Shown here piece after piece: positions 36,605-44,610 of a stretch of 64,000 nt of DNA. Source of the DNA: Anaerolineales bacterium (GTDB taxonomy: Bacteria > Chloroflexota > Anaerolineae > Anaerolineales > UBA11858); NCBI GenBank assembly GCA_016785015.1, contig JADHTJ010000009.1, positions 1 through 64,000 of the forward strand. The letters run 5' to 3'. Made by a program: the position numbers and the translations under genes. How positions within the stretch are numbered: the first letter of the stretch is position 1; every line of letters starts with the position of its first letter. The notes below the pieces were generated by a model. It made no database searches. It was not told where the DNA came from and worked only from the letters and a program-made list of their open reading frames with translations.

Positions 36605-36652
36605 ACATTCCAGGGTCTCTAGGAATCGCCGTGGTAAGGGGCCACATTCCAG
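36605..36652. mobile_element. MITE-1 remnant between 9-bp direct repeats
   Basis: Thirty bases of one MITE-1 end (36614-36643, starting GGTCTCTAGGAATCGCC) sit between two exact copies of ACATTCCAG (36605-36613 and 36644-36652). The element's own next bases would be ACATTT, so the rest was probably lost by recombination at the shared ACATT. Confidence 0.65.
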
Positions 36653-36779
36653 TTTGATTCCTGGAGAAGATCAACTCATTTTTGGAAAAATCTGTCATAT
36701 TCGACGTTACTCCTATAGAGTAAAATATGCTTCCCTTATCTATTTATATTCTTACAAGTACACACATTGGAGAAAACAC

Positions 36780-37547
36780 ATGCGTATCCTGGCAATCATT
36801 AGTGGTGAATATGGGAAAAGACACGTCGAAAACATTCGCAAACACGGTCCTAATAGCTGGCAGATCGAAACCTGGCAAGCACCATCGGCACTCCCCCTGG
36901 TAATAGATTACCCCGAAGATTATATTCCAGAAACCTTACCATCTTCCGAATTAATTCTTTCATTTGCAGAAAACAAAGGTGTCGCTGAACTGCTTCCAGA
37001 AATCGCCCAGTTGACGGGTGCAACCTCTGTGTTGGTTGCAGTAGACGATGAAACCTGGTTGCCACGCGGTCTGGCAAGACAGTTATTGGGCTGGTTGGAG
37101 AGGATCAATGTAACCTGCGTAACTCCCAAACCTTTATGCTCATTAACAGAAACTGATTATGGAATAACTCGTCGTGATCGGGTTAGTTACAATGATCCCT
37201 TGATTGCAGAATTTGCCCGCTATTTTGGGAAACCCGAGATCAACGTTCAGGTTGATCCTGATACCCGCACGATTTCTGCTTCCGAGGTTCAACGTGATGC
37301 TGCTTGCGGCTGTGCCCGCTTCGTAGCCGAAAATTTGATTGGTATCTCAGTGGATGAAGTCGAAGAAAAAGCAGGGTTGCTTCATCATCATTTCCCTTGT
37401 CTGGCCAGCATGGTCAAACTCAATGACTTCAACCACGATACGCTGATGCATGAATCAGGGCACCAATTGGTAGGATATATCAGCGAGCAGATAAAACCAT
37501 ACAAAGACACCCGCTATATCACCCCTGGCAAACGCAGCGAAGAATAA
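36780..37547 (+). CDS. DUF166-family protein
   Basis: A 255-residue protein from ATG 36780 (MRILAIISGEYGKRHVENI), preceded by GGAGAA at a good distance; the open frame upstream to 36654 is judged non-coding. It has LILSFAENKGVAELLPEIA, a Cys-rich DAACGCARFVAENL and LHHHFPCLASM, matching the DUF166 family (PF02593). Conserved cysteines suggest a metal or redox site. Function not established. Confidence 0.75.
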   Translation: MRILAIISGEYGKRHVENIRKHGPNSWQIETWQAPSALPLVIDYPEDYIPETLPSSELILSFAENKGVAELLPEIAQLTGATSVLVAVDDETWLPRGLARQLLGWLERINVTCVTPKPLCSLTETDYGITRRDRVSYNDPLIAEFARYFGKPEINVQVDPDTRTISASEVQRDAACGCARFVAENLIGISVDEVEEKAGLLHHHFPCLASMVKLNDFNHDTLMHESGHQLVGYISEQIKPYKDTRYITPGKRSEE

Positions 37548-37569
37548 ACTTATCAATGAGTTAAAGAAT

Positions 37570-37597
37570 AAGAGCCGCGAGAAAAATCGCGGCTCTT
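37570..37597. terminator. Bidirectional hairpin between convergent genes
   Basis: An 11-bp perfect stem AAGAGCCGCGA/TCGCGGCTCTT with a GAAAAA loop separates the DUF166 gene from the minus-strand membrane protein gene. U-runs are weak on both sides. Confidence 0.55.
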
Positions 37598-37617
37598 GAA
37601 TTTATGAAACTGCTCGT

Positions 37618-37944
37618 CTAGTGTGCAGGTTGAGTAGCGGGTTGCCTTCTTTCTTGCATGAACAAGCTTATCAGCCCAGCGATAGAGAGCAAACCTCGGA
37701 TGCTGACTATCAACATCAACAAGCTGCCAACCACACCACCAGCAACAAGCCAACCACGCGGAACAACTTGCTTATCTTGAATGACAATATTCTGAGAAGC
37801 GAGCGCTTTATGGGCCATTAACCGACTACGCAAATCACCTACGAAATCCTGCCGGGGAGCAATTGGACGCAGCGTTTCAGCCAGCCTACTCTCCAGATTT
37901 GTCAAATCAATATCTTTTTGTTTACGTTTAAACAATCTCATCAT
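37618..37944 (-). CDS. Single-pass membrane protein, possible anti-sigma-type partner
   Basis: A 108-residue protein. The N-terminus LESRLAETLRPIAPRQDFVG onward resembles the cytoplasmic lead of short anti-sigma or DUF-type proteins found after Chloroflexi sigma genes, followed by one or two hydrophobic helices (RGWLVAGGVVGSLLMLIVSI and LLSIAGLISLFM). It is the last gene of an apparent sigma-DegV-membrane-protein operon. The anti-sigma assignment is an inference from position and topology, not from a recognised domain. Confidence 0.55.
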   Translation of the reverse strand: MMRLFKRKQKDIDLTNLESRLAETLRPIAPRQDFVGDLRSRLMAHKALASQNIVIQDKQVVPRGWLVAGGVVGSLLMLIVSIRGLLSIAGLISLFMQERRQPATQPAH

Positions 37945-37952
37945 TCACCTCC

Positions 37953-38801
37953 CTACTCTTGCTCGATAGGGTATGCAACAATTCCAACGGTACCAGGTCC
38001 CAAATTAGCAGCTATGCCAATCGAAAGTTCCGTTAGGATTAACGAATTACAATTTAATACATTACGTACTTTTTTCATGAGCGCTTCCCCGGCTTTGGGG
38101 TCACGAGCATGCACAACAGCCACATTCGCCAAGCCGTCGCCAATTCTATCTTTGATCAAATTGATAACTTGCTCTAGTGATTTGCTGCGGGTGCGGACTT
38201 TATCCGACATCTCTAAAAATCCATCACTAAGCATGACGATGGGTTTGACATTCAACAACGAAGCCATAGCTGCCTGCATAGTGCCAACCCTTCCGCTCAT
38301 GCGGGCGTAATCCAACGTATCCAGGGTTAAAATTACTTCAATATATTTACTTATTGATTTCAACCGATCCAATATCGCCTCAATCGGAGAACCTGCTCTC
38401 TCCATTTGGCGGGCTTCCTTCGCCATAAACCCTTGTGCCGCAGAGCCTGCCGCAGAATCAACGGGAAACACGTTGTACTCGCCCTCTAAATCCCGGGCAG
38501 CTATTTCAGCAGATGCATATGTACCAGAGAGCTTCGAAGTGACGTGGATAGAGAGGATCGAATCTCCCGGCTCGGCAATTTGCCGATAGAAATCTACAAA
38601 CTGTTGGGGAGTTGGCTGGCTTGTTTTTGGAATCACGCCAGTTTCATCAACCAGTTTATAAAAACCTTCGTTATCCAAATCCACACCCTGGTAAAAAGTT
38701 TGCTCACCAAAGTGTATATTGATCGGGATCATGTTAACATCATATTCGTTCACCCAATCAGAAGGGATATCTCCAGCAGTATCTAAAGCAATTCGTAACA
38801 T
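37953..38801 (-). CDS. degV: DegV-family fatty-acid-binding protein
   Basis: A 282-residue DegV protein. Motifs are DTAGDIP at the start, KTSQPTPQQFVDFY, SILSIHVTSKLSGTYASA (serine- and threonine-rich ligand pocket) and GRVGTMQAAMASLLNVKP. DegV/FakB-type proteins bind fatty acids and, in Firmicutes, present them to FakA kinase; no FakA is seen nearby. It is flanked on the same strand by the sigma gene (upstream, 24 bp) and the small membrane protein gene. Confidence 0.88.
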   Translation of the reverse strand: MLRIALDTAGDIPSDWVNEYDVNMIPINIHFGEQTFYQGVDLDNEGFYKLVDETGVIPKTSQPTPQQFVDFYRQIAEPGDSILSIHVTSKLSGTYASAEIAARDLEGEYNVFPVDSAAGSAAQGFMAKEARQMERAGSPIEAILDRLKSISKYIEVILTLDTLDYARMSGRVGTMQAAMASLLNVKPIVMLSDGFLEMSDKVRTRSKSLEQVINLIKDRIGDGLANVAVVHARDPKAGEALMKKVRNVLNCNSLILTELSIGIAANLGPGTVGIVAYPIEQE

Positions 38802-38825
38802 ATTCTTTCCTTACTAATAAGCTAC

Positions 38826-39431
38826 TTAATCCAAATTATATTCTTCGCGCAACGACATCAACGTGCGGTGATAAAGGCTTTTTATAGCGCCTTCTGTTCG
38901 ATCCATGATTTGACCGATTTCAGCGTTCGTCATGCTCTCGGCAAATTTCAAAATCAGCAACTGTTGCCGATCTTCTGGCAATTGCCGAATAACGCGTAAT
39001 AGATCGTCTTTCTCTTCGGTTTTCAACACAGCCACTTCAGGATGTTCACCCTTATACCGCAAGGTGAAATCAAAGGTATCTAATGGAATCTCCTGGCGGC
39101 GGCTGTTATCGCGATACCAGTTAGCAACCAAGTTATGAGCAATCCGATAAAGCCATGCCGAAATCGGTAGGCCTCGATTCTCGTAATTCTCGATGTGGCG
39201 GATAGCCCGGAAGAATACTCGTTCAGTCAGATCTTCAGCATCGAATGGATTATTTGTGCGGAAGTAGATGTAGTTATATATCCGCTTCACATAACGATCA
39301 TAAAGCTCACCGAACGCTTCACGATCGCCACCTGAAGCCTGGGCAACAACTTCATCATCACTGAGTTGACTGAATCCGTTCTCAGAGATCTGATGGTCTT
39401 CCGCATTTTGGGTTGCGGTTGTGCCTATCAT
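38826..39431 (-). CDS. ECF-type RNA polymerase sigma factor
   Basis: A 201-residue sigma-70 family group 4 factor. Region 2 covers FGELYDRYVKRIYNYIYFRT, FDAEDLTERVFFRA and LYRIAHNLVANWYRDNSR. Region 4 covers QLPEDRQQLLILKFAESMTN and IMDRTEGAIKSLYHRTLMSL. It begins an operon with degV and a membrane protein that could be its regulator. It is divergent from the tmRNA gene. Confidence 0.9.
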   Translation of the reverse strand: MIGTTATQNAEDHQISENGFSQLSDDEVVAQASGGDREAFGELYDRYVKRIYNYIYFRTNNPFDAEDLTERVFFRAIRHIENYENRGLPISAWLYRIAHNLVANWYRDNSRRQEIPLDTFDFTLRYKGEHPEVAVLKTEEKDDLLRVIRQLPEDRQQLLILKFAESMTNAEIGQIMDRTEGAIKSLYHRTLMSLREEYNLD

Positions 39432-39580
39432 AACCCCACCCGATAGCTTTGGTTACTCTTCATGGAGAGGAGTATATCACGCCCCTATACTATATGGGTA
39501 TTCTTATCCAATTACGAGAAACTCTTGAATTTCATACATAATTCTGACGTAACGATCTGCATTATTATCGATCCATCTGC

Positions 39581-39586
39581 TATAAT
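39581..39586 (+). promoter_or_regulatory. Extended -10 of tmRNA
   Basis: TGC-TATAAT, with the -10 at 39581-39586, ends 10 bp before the mature tmRNA 5' end. The -35 region (near 39558-39563, TGCATT) is poor, which fits an extended -10 promoter. Confidence 0.6.
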
Positions 39587-39596
39587 TAGGACATTC

Positions 39597-39996
39597 GGGG
39601 ATGACAGGCTTCGACGGAGGAGGCTGATCCCAAACTGCGAGCCGAGAGGCGCCGACCTCGAAAAATCAGCGCAAACCTTTAAGTGCCAACCGCACTGACT
39701 ATGCTGCTCTTCCTCTTGCTGCCTAAGCAGTAAGCGCATGAGCGCAAACTGACCCAACGGGTCACGTCCTTCTTTCACCGCCCTCTAGCCGGGGATAGAA
39801 TGGACGACAAAAAGCTAGAGTGCGGCACATGACGTCGCTAAGTGTGCCTAAGCGGGGCTTTCGGGCCCCAGCGGCTGGTTGAGTGGGATCTTTCGTCGTT
39901 TGTAGGCCGCTCAATGAGGAGAAACAAGCGACTACGCTCGTAGATGTTCGCGAATCTAATCTTTCGGACGCGGGTTCGATTCCCGCCATCTCCACC
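39597..39996 (+). ncRNA. ssrA: Transfer-messenger RNA (tmRNA)
   Basis: The one-piece tmRNA rescues stalled ribosomes. The tRNA-like ends are clear: the 5' acceptor GGGGATG (39597-39603) pairs with CATCTCC (39987-39993), and a T-arm GCGGGTTCGATTCCCGC precedes it. The 3' CCA is not encoded (ACCT). The tag reading frame begins at GCC 39685 and gives ANRTDYAALPLAA before TAA 39724-39726, ending in a typical LAA-like degron. A terminator hairpin follows. Confidence 0.95.
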
Positions 39997-40000
39997 TATC

Positions 40001-40034
40001 GAGTCGCTCGAAAGCTCTTGAGCGACTCGTCTTT
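40001..40034 (+). terminator. tmRNA terminator
   Basis: A 9-bp stem GAGTCGCTC (40001-40009)/GAGCGACTC (40020-40028) with following GTCTTTT closes the tmRNA transcript. Confidence 0.7.
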
Positions 40035-40157
40035 TATGTTGAAATCCACACGTGAGTTTTACAATCCCATTACATTATTATTAATACTCATTTCATGAAC
40101 GCCTTATCATAAGGGAAAATAATGCGTTGAGGATCCTATTCTCAGGTAGGTGATGAT

Positions 40158-40973
40158 ATGAAAAACAATATATTTCTTGGAATAATCACACTCTTCATTC
40201 TTTCAGCATGCGCGATGTTACCCCCACCCGGTGAAGGTGTAGAGCAATCCGACGAATACCCTCCGGCAAACCAGATAGTTCAGGAACAAGAAAATGCAGA
40301 AAAGGATCCTGTGAAGCAGGAAATGCCCGAATCGACTGCAACTCAGCAGTCAACATTTCAGCTACCTACGGCAACACTCGTTTCAGAAGTCTCTGAGGTT
40401 GTCACTCCCGTTCTCTCAACTGAATTAGCTCGAGGTTGCGAAAGAGGTGGGCCAGGCGCTCAACCCCCTAAAGATGGCCAACTAGCAATCGATTTCACAC
40501 TTTTGGATGTTGCTGAAAATTCATACACATTATCTGAGCTGCTCTCAGAAAAACCCGTCGTGTTGATATTCGGCTCCTTTACCTGACCGCCATTTCGGGG
40601 GCAGTGTGCTCCCAACAATGATCTTTATACTCTATACAGCGATCAGGTGCATTTTCTAACCATCTATTCCAAAGAGGCACACCCAATCTCTGAACGGCCG
40701 GGAAAATTCACTTACGACGCAGAGGTCAATCCCATTGACCAGCCAACAACTTATCAGCAACGAGTTGCACTTGCAGCCAAAACCATTGCTGAAGAAGAAA
40801 TTATAATGCTCGTTTTGGTGGATGAAATCGACAACCCCCTTTGGTGCAGCTATGGTCGACTCCCTAATAACGCTTACTTGATCGGTCAGGATGGTTTTGT
40901 GAATTATTATCAAAAATGGAATGATGCTGCAGATATGGAAGTCGCCATCCAAAGATACTTTATCGAGCATTAG
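40158..40973 (+). CDS. Deiodinase-like selenoprotein, lipoprotein form (UGA = selenocysteine)
   Basis: Read through TGA 40584-40586, this is a continuous 271-residue protein with Sec143. The signal peptide ends in lipobox LSAC (Cys18), so the protein is envelope-anchored. The active site VLIFGSFT-U-PPFRGQ closely matches the GS-x-TUPPF site of iodothyronine deiodinases, and FLTIYSKEAHPISE matches the following conserved strand with EAHP. Ten bases after the UGA is a 6-bp stem GGGGGC/GCUCCC with an AGUGU loop (40597-40613), suited to a bacterial SECIS. The thioredoxin-fold domain starts about residue 110. Bacterial members are uncharacterised; thiol or peroxide reduction is more likely than deiodination. 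Its 3' end overlaps the AlkD gene by 4 bp. Confidence 0.88.
40597..40613 (+). promoter_or_regulatory. SECIS-like hairpin of the deiodinase-like selenoprotein
   Basis: The stem GGGGGC (40597-40602)/GCTCCC (40608-40613) has loop AGTGT. The loop lies 19 nt from the first base of the UGA, within the normal range for bacterial SECIS elements, and contains a GU. Confidence 0.75.
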
Positions 40974-41662
40974 CCACCCGCTTTCGTTCGCAACCTTTCC
41001 TGAACCTTATCACTTTCCAACTCTCTGATAGCATTGCTTGCAATCCAACGAGCAGTCTTATCATCAATCTCTTTAATTTGCTTGGCGGCCTGAATAGCGG
41101 CCTGGTTGAGATTCAGGTTGCGCTTGCCGATATTTCGCAGAGCCCAATTGACAGCTTTCTTGACAAAGTTACGCGGGTCGGTAGCTTCGCGTTGAATCAA
41201 AGGGAAATACTGAATGAAAGCATCGTCACCAGCTTCCTTATCGTGCCAGGCCAAACACGCGATCAGGGCGAAGGCGGTGCGCTTGACGAACTCCTCTTCC
41301 CGCTGCGACCACTCAATGATTTTTTTCTGCACAATGGCAGACTTCTCAAAAAGATTTATACATGTTTGATCGCATACGTCCCACGAATTGATCTCCACAA
41401 CCCAGGCTTCCATCTGCTCTTCGGTGAGTTTTTCAGGCTCCCCGATCATTCCAGCAACAATGCGCGCTTCCAGAATTCCTGTATCCCAAAGTTTCAATGC
41501 CAATTCATGATCCTTGCCCACTTCTTTTGCAATTTTGCGCATATCGGGCACCGATACACCCAATCGATGCTCAGTTACAATGCCAAATTTTGCCATGCCT
41601 TCCAATTGATCAGTTTTGGCCTTTGATTTCAACAATTCAAGAACTTCTTCTACAGTTGCCAT
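40970..41662 (-). CDS. AlkD-like DNA alkylation repair protein
   Basis: A 230-residue all-helical HEAT-like protein of the AlkD (DNA glycosylase) family: KFGIVTEHRLGVSVPDMRKIA, SWDVCDQTCINLFEK (WD-x-x-D region) and FVKKAVNWALRNIGKRN. It would remove 3- or 7-alkylated bases. It is convergent with the selenoprotein gene. A full MITE-1 copy lies in its upstream region. Confidence 0.85.
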   Translation of the reverse strand: MATVEEVLELLKSKAKTDQLEGMAKFGIVTEHRLGVSVPDMRKIAKEVGKDHELALKLWDTGILEARIVAGMIGEPEKLTEEQMEAWVVEINSWDVCDQTCINLFEKSAIVQKKIIEWSQREEEFVKRTAFALIACLAWHDKEAGDDAFIQYFPLIQREATDPRNFVKKAVNWALRNIGKRNLNLNQAAIQAAKQIKEIDDKTARWIASNAIRELESDKVQERLRTKAGG

Positions 41663-41674
41663 GAATAACCTCAG

Positions 41675-41783
41675 GTTCTATATGCTCTGCCGTGGTAAGG
41701 GGCTACAATTTGGGGTAGGGGGCGTGCTCCGTACGCCCCCTACCCCAAATTGTGAGGTCTCTCACGGCAATTTCTATAGAACC
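41675..41783. mobile_element. MITE-1 copy A with 9-bp target duplication
   Basis: A 109-bp element flanked by exact TAACCTCAG repeats (41666-41674 and 41784-41792). Imperfect terminal inverted repeats (GTTCTATA at one end, GGTTCTATAGAAATTGCCG in reverse at the other) enclose a G/C-rich hairpin. It codes for nothing. It lies between the divergent AlkD and LysE genes, so it may affect both promoters. Confidence 0.85.
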
Positions 41784-41831
41784 TAACCTCAGCTTATAGC
41801 GAAATTTGATAATCTCGACTACCATAACTGA

Positions 41832-42458
41832 ATGGATCTCAATTTATTCATCAAAGGTTTAATGCTCGGATTTTCGATTGCCGCGCCGGTCGGTCCTATT
41901 GGCGTGCTTTGTATCCGTAGAACACTCAGCGAAGGTCGCATCTCTGGACTTGCGTCTGGGTTGGGTGCAGCAACCGCGGATGGATTCTATGGCCTTGTGG
42001 CTGGATTCGGTCTCACGATAATCTCAGATTTGTTAATCGAGAAAAAAACTTGGTTGGCACTCATCGGGGGCATATATCTCTGCTACATGGGGATTCAAAC
42101 TTTTCGGTCAAAGCCAAAGGAATTTGGCAAGGATGTAGAGAATAAAGGGTTGTGGAGCGCATATTTCTCGACTTTTTTATTGACTCTAGCGAATCCCGTG
42201 ACAATCTTATCCTTTGTAGCTATCTTCGCTGGTTTGGGTCTGGTAAGCAATACTGGTAGCTACACTTCAGCATTTTCTCTGGTGGCAGGCGTGTTCCTTG
42301 GCTCTGGAGTTTGGTGGCTGACACTAAGTGGTGGTGTCAGCTTATTGCGAGAGCGATTTAATTCTCAGACACTTGTTTGGGTCAACCGCTTGGCTGGAGT
42401 GATATTGGGTATTTACGGCATCTTAGCTTTGATCACTGCATTCAAGGGATCAACTTAA
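41832..42458 (+). CDS. LysE-family amino-acid exporter
   Basis: A 208-residue protein with about six transmembrane segments. The N-terminus GFSIAAPVGPIGVLCIRRTL matches LysE/RhtB exporters, and the second conserved part is FLLTLANPVTILSFVAIFAG. It would export an amino acid or derivative; the substrate cannot be told. MITE-1 copy A is just upstream. Confidence 0.9.
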   Translation: MDLNLFIKGLMLGFSIAAPVGPIGVLCIRRTLSEGRISGLASGLGAATADGFYGLVAGFGLTIISDLLIEKKTWLALIGGIYLCYMGIQTFRSKPKEFGKDVENKGLWSAYFSTFLLTLANPVTILSFVAIFAGLGLVSNTGSYTSAFSLVAGVFLGSGVWWLTLSGGVSLLRERFNSQTLVWVNRLAGVILGIYGILALITAFKGST

Positions 42459-42839
42459 TAACCACCACAGAGCCAGGTTTATGATTCCAATAATCAACAA
42501 GACAAACATCATCCCCAAAACTTGCAAACCCTCTGCGAGGTAGGATTTGACTAATTTCCAACGATCCTGTCCAATAACTGAAGTGCTGTACTGAAATTCG
42601 AAGCTGCGCGTGCTATCCCACTGTCCCTGTACACTCATCAGGCCAATACCAATTGAAATTAGGCCTACCCACATTAGCCCATTGGCGTATTGATTTATGC
42701 TCGTCCAACCTGCTATCCAGTAGATCAATCCCAGAATACCAAGAATGATCGCCTCGACCAGCAAAATGATTCCGCCAAGACGGGCAAATGAAAAAAACAA
42801 ACTTTGCTTTTTCATATTTGTAAAATCTATGGATGGCAA
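42450..42839 (-). CDS. Four-helix membrane protein of unknown function
   Basis: A 129-residue protein with several hydrophobic helices (FARLGGIILLVEAIILGILG; GLMWVGLISIGIGLMSVQG; LQVLGMMFVLLIIGIINLAL). ATG 42815 (MKKQSLFF) is an alternative start. No family is recognised. It overlaps LysE by 9 bp at its 3' end (convergent) and lies 9 bp after the DMT gene on the same strand. Confidence 0.6.
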   Translation of the reverse strand: MPSIDFTNMKKQSLFFSFARLGGIILLVEAIILGILGLIYWIAGWTSINQYANGLMWVGLISIGIGLMSVQGQWDSTRSFEFQYSTSVIGQDRWKLVKSYLAEGLQVLGMMFVLLIIGIINLALWWLLS

Positions 42840-42848
42840 CGCTGAAAG

Positions 42849-43295
42849 TCACCTGTTGACCAACCACACTCCTACTAACATCATACCTAATCCCGCTAAA
42901 CGGGTAAAGTCTAGTGGGCGAATTGATGCCTGGAACCACCCAAAGTTATCGATTAGAGCAGCCAGGACAAATTGTGAGGCAACGATAAGCATGAACCCGC
43001 CGGCCACGCCCAGCCTAGGGATCACAAACCCAATAGAACTGACGATGACAAGTCCCAAAATCCCTGCTCCATAAGCATACCAAGGAACTTCACGCCAATT
43101 TTCCAAATTTACTCCACAGATAAGAGTGAATAACACCACAATCAAACCGCCGCTGCCATAAGTGATAAATACGCTACCTTTCGTTCCAAAATTTTGCTCC
43201 ATGATCCCCATAAACTGACCCTGTAAAGTTACCGCCACTCCCCCCAGAACTGCAATTCCAACAAAAGGAAAAGAATTCACAGATTTACCCTCCAT
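42849..43295 (-). CDS. DMT-family transporter (YdcZ/DUF606-type)
   Basis: A 148-residue protein with about five transmembrane helices. FPFVGIAVLGGVAVTLQGQF and GAGILGLVIVSSIGFVIPRL, with FMLIVASQFVLAALIDNFGW, match the half-size DMT proteins of the DUF606 type. Such proteins dimerise. Substrate unknown. Confidence 0.8.
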   Translation of the reverse strand: MEGKSVNSFPFVGIAVLGGVAVTLQGQFMGIMEQNFGTKGSVFITYGSGGLIVVLFTLICGVNLENWREVPWYAYGAGILGLVIVSSIGFVIPRLGVAGGFMLIVASQFVLAALIDNFGWFQASIRPLDFTRLAGLGMMLVGVWLVNR

Positions 43296-43322
43296 ATCTC
43301 ATTTTACATTGACAATTAATTC

Positions 43323-43416
43323 GGTTCTTTGGGAATTGCCGTGAGAGACCTTACATTTGGGGGTACCAAATGTGACCCCTTACTAAGGGCCCTTACCACA
43401 GCGATTCCTAGAGACC
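43323..43416. mobile_element. MITE-1 copy C, inverted and internally deleted
   Basis: A 94-bp copy, opposite orientation to copies A and B. Flanks are AATTAATTC (43314-43322) and CATTAATTC (43417-43425), a 9-bp duplication with one difference. Ends are GGTTCTTTGGGAATTGCCG and, in reverse, GGTCTCTAGGAATCGC; the central stem is reduced to CACATTTGGTACC-like sequence. Confidence 0.8.
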
Positions 43417-43470
43417 CATTAATTCCTGAAATCACATCAATAATACAATTCTATCTCAACTGAGTTAGAA

Positions 43471-43551
43471 AACAAAAAGCCCACCACAGAGTGAGGGGGG
43501 CACCCTGCAGTGGGTACCTATTATTATTGCACAAATTAACGCACAAATCAA
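43471..43551 (-). ncRNA. Tiny RNA gene copy 1 (promoter, C-rich-loop hairpin, U-run)
   Basis: On the minus strand, TTGATT (43551-43546), 17 bp, then AATAAT (43528-43523) precede a transcript of about 45 nt starting near 43516. The RNA would form a lower stem CCCAC/GUGGG and an upper stem CAGGGUG/CACUCUG, loop CCCCCCU, and end in UUUUUGUUUU. Copy 2 at 46866-46946 keeps the spacing, stem plan and loop with compensatory changes. No coding gene on this strand lies upstream to be terminated. Confidence 0.6.
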
Positions 43552-43560
43552 GCGAATTCT

Positions 43561-43905
43561 ACAATTTAATTGACCCGTATATGCAATTTGGATTTTAGTT
43601 CTTTGTTTAAAACGATAGTGGACGCATCCCCCTCGCGCCCACTACCTCGTTTAAAATATCCCCAATAATAGCCATAGGTAATATATTGAAATATCTCAAT
43701 AAATGGAATAGGCATCCTGCCACTACATATAGACATTTGTACTACATGCCTGTGAATTCAAAGATTTTATAGGTAGAATTTGCACTCATCAATATTCCCG
43801 TTTACGGGAATATTGGCCAAAGCAATTTTCGCTCAAATACAAAGATAATCTTGTGCGAGTCGATATTCTCTGCTATTCTCCCCATAGGCTCTAAGGAGGT
43901 GAATT
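43561..43905. other. Gene-free leader with two further hairpins, upstream of NarL-type regulator
   Basis: This 345-bp stretch has no gene. Two structures are visible. One is an imperfect hairpin at 43605-43655 (arms GTTTAAAACGATAGTGG and CCACTACCTCGTTTAAA, loop ATCCCCCTC). The other is a perfect 11-bp inverted repeat at 43790-43815 (CAATATTCCCG, loop TTTA), a possible operator. A strong ribosome site AAGGAGGTGA ends 6 bp before ATG 43906. Confidence 0.6.
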
Positions 43906-44589
43906 ATGTCTCAAACAATTAGGGTGGCGATCCTTGACGATCATCAAGCAATAATAGATGGGTATTGTTACCGTCTTGAACGGGATCGAAAAATTCAAGT
44001 TGTGGCAAAGAGTACATTTGGTGATGATCTTGAGCCAATGTTGGCAAGCCATGCCGTCGATGTGCTCTTCCTCGACATCAACGTTCCAACATCTGCAGAT
44101 AACGATAATCCTTACCCCATTCTCCATTTGATTCCAAAACTGCTGCAAAAATACCCGGATTTACAAATCCTTGTGATTTCAATGTACAATGAGGCTGCAC
44201 TGATAAGGAACGTCATGGAAGCGGGAGCCAGCGGATATATCATCAAAGACGATCGAGAAACTATTCAAGAACTTGCTGCAGTGACACGCACAATAGCCCG
44301 GGGAGGAATACATATGAGTCGTCCAGCATACGATCAGTATTTCAAAAGAATTCGCGTAGAGGATAGTTTGAGTTCTAGGCAATTAGAAGCTATATCTTTA
44401 TGCGCTTCTTACCCAGAAAAAACTACATCAGAAATTGCGGACATAATGGGCGTAGCCAATTCGACTGTCCGAAATTTTCTCTCTGAAGCTTATATGCGGT
44501 TAGAAGTACCCAATCGCATGGCTGCGATTGCAAAAGCGCGCCGGCTGGGTCTTCTCACACCAGATGTACCTGGTTATCACGATATCTAA
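43906..44589 (+). CDS. NarL/FixJ-type response regulator
   Basis: A 227-residue regulator. The receiver domain has DDH at 11-13, phosphoacceptor D57 (FLDINVP), S/T and K in VISMYNEA and SGYIIKDD. The C-terminal LuxR-type helix-turn-helix is SSRQLEAISLCASYPEKTTS through ANSTVRNFLSEAYMRL. It is cognate to the histidine kinase starting 21 bp downstream. The operon is flanked by the two tiny RNA genes. Confidence 0.92.
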   Translation: MSQTIRVAILDDHQAIIDGYCYRLERDRKIQVVAKSTFGDDLEPMLASHAVDVLFLDINVPTSADNDNPYPILHLIPKLLQKYPDLQILVISMYNEAALIRNVMEAGASGYIIKDDRETIQELAAVTRTIARGGIHMSRPAYDQYFKRIRVEDSLSSRQLEAISLCASYPEKTTSEIADIMGVANSTVRNFLSEAYMRLEVPNRMAAIAKARRLGLLTPDVPGYHDI

Positions 44590-44610
44590 AATATCTCGAA
44601 ACAATTTGCC

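Noticed and set aside
39762-39995. Minus-strand ORF starting MEMAGIEPASERLD
   Set aside because: It is antisense to the tmRNA 3' end. This peptide is a known false translation of tRNA-like sequence.
39883-40098. Plus-strand ORF over the tmRNA end
   Set aside because: It reads through the tmRNA T-arm and terminator and has no ribosome site or protein-like composition.
40584-40586. TGA taken as a nonsense mutation (pseudogene)
   Set aside because: The frame is intact on both sides, the codon sits at the Sec site of a selenoprotein family and a SECIS-like hairpin follows.
43474-43515. Tiny RNA copies as simple gene terminators only
   Set aside because: No minus-strand gene lies upstream of copy 1, and both copies keep a promoter at fixed spacing; still possible but less likely.
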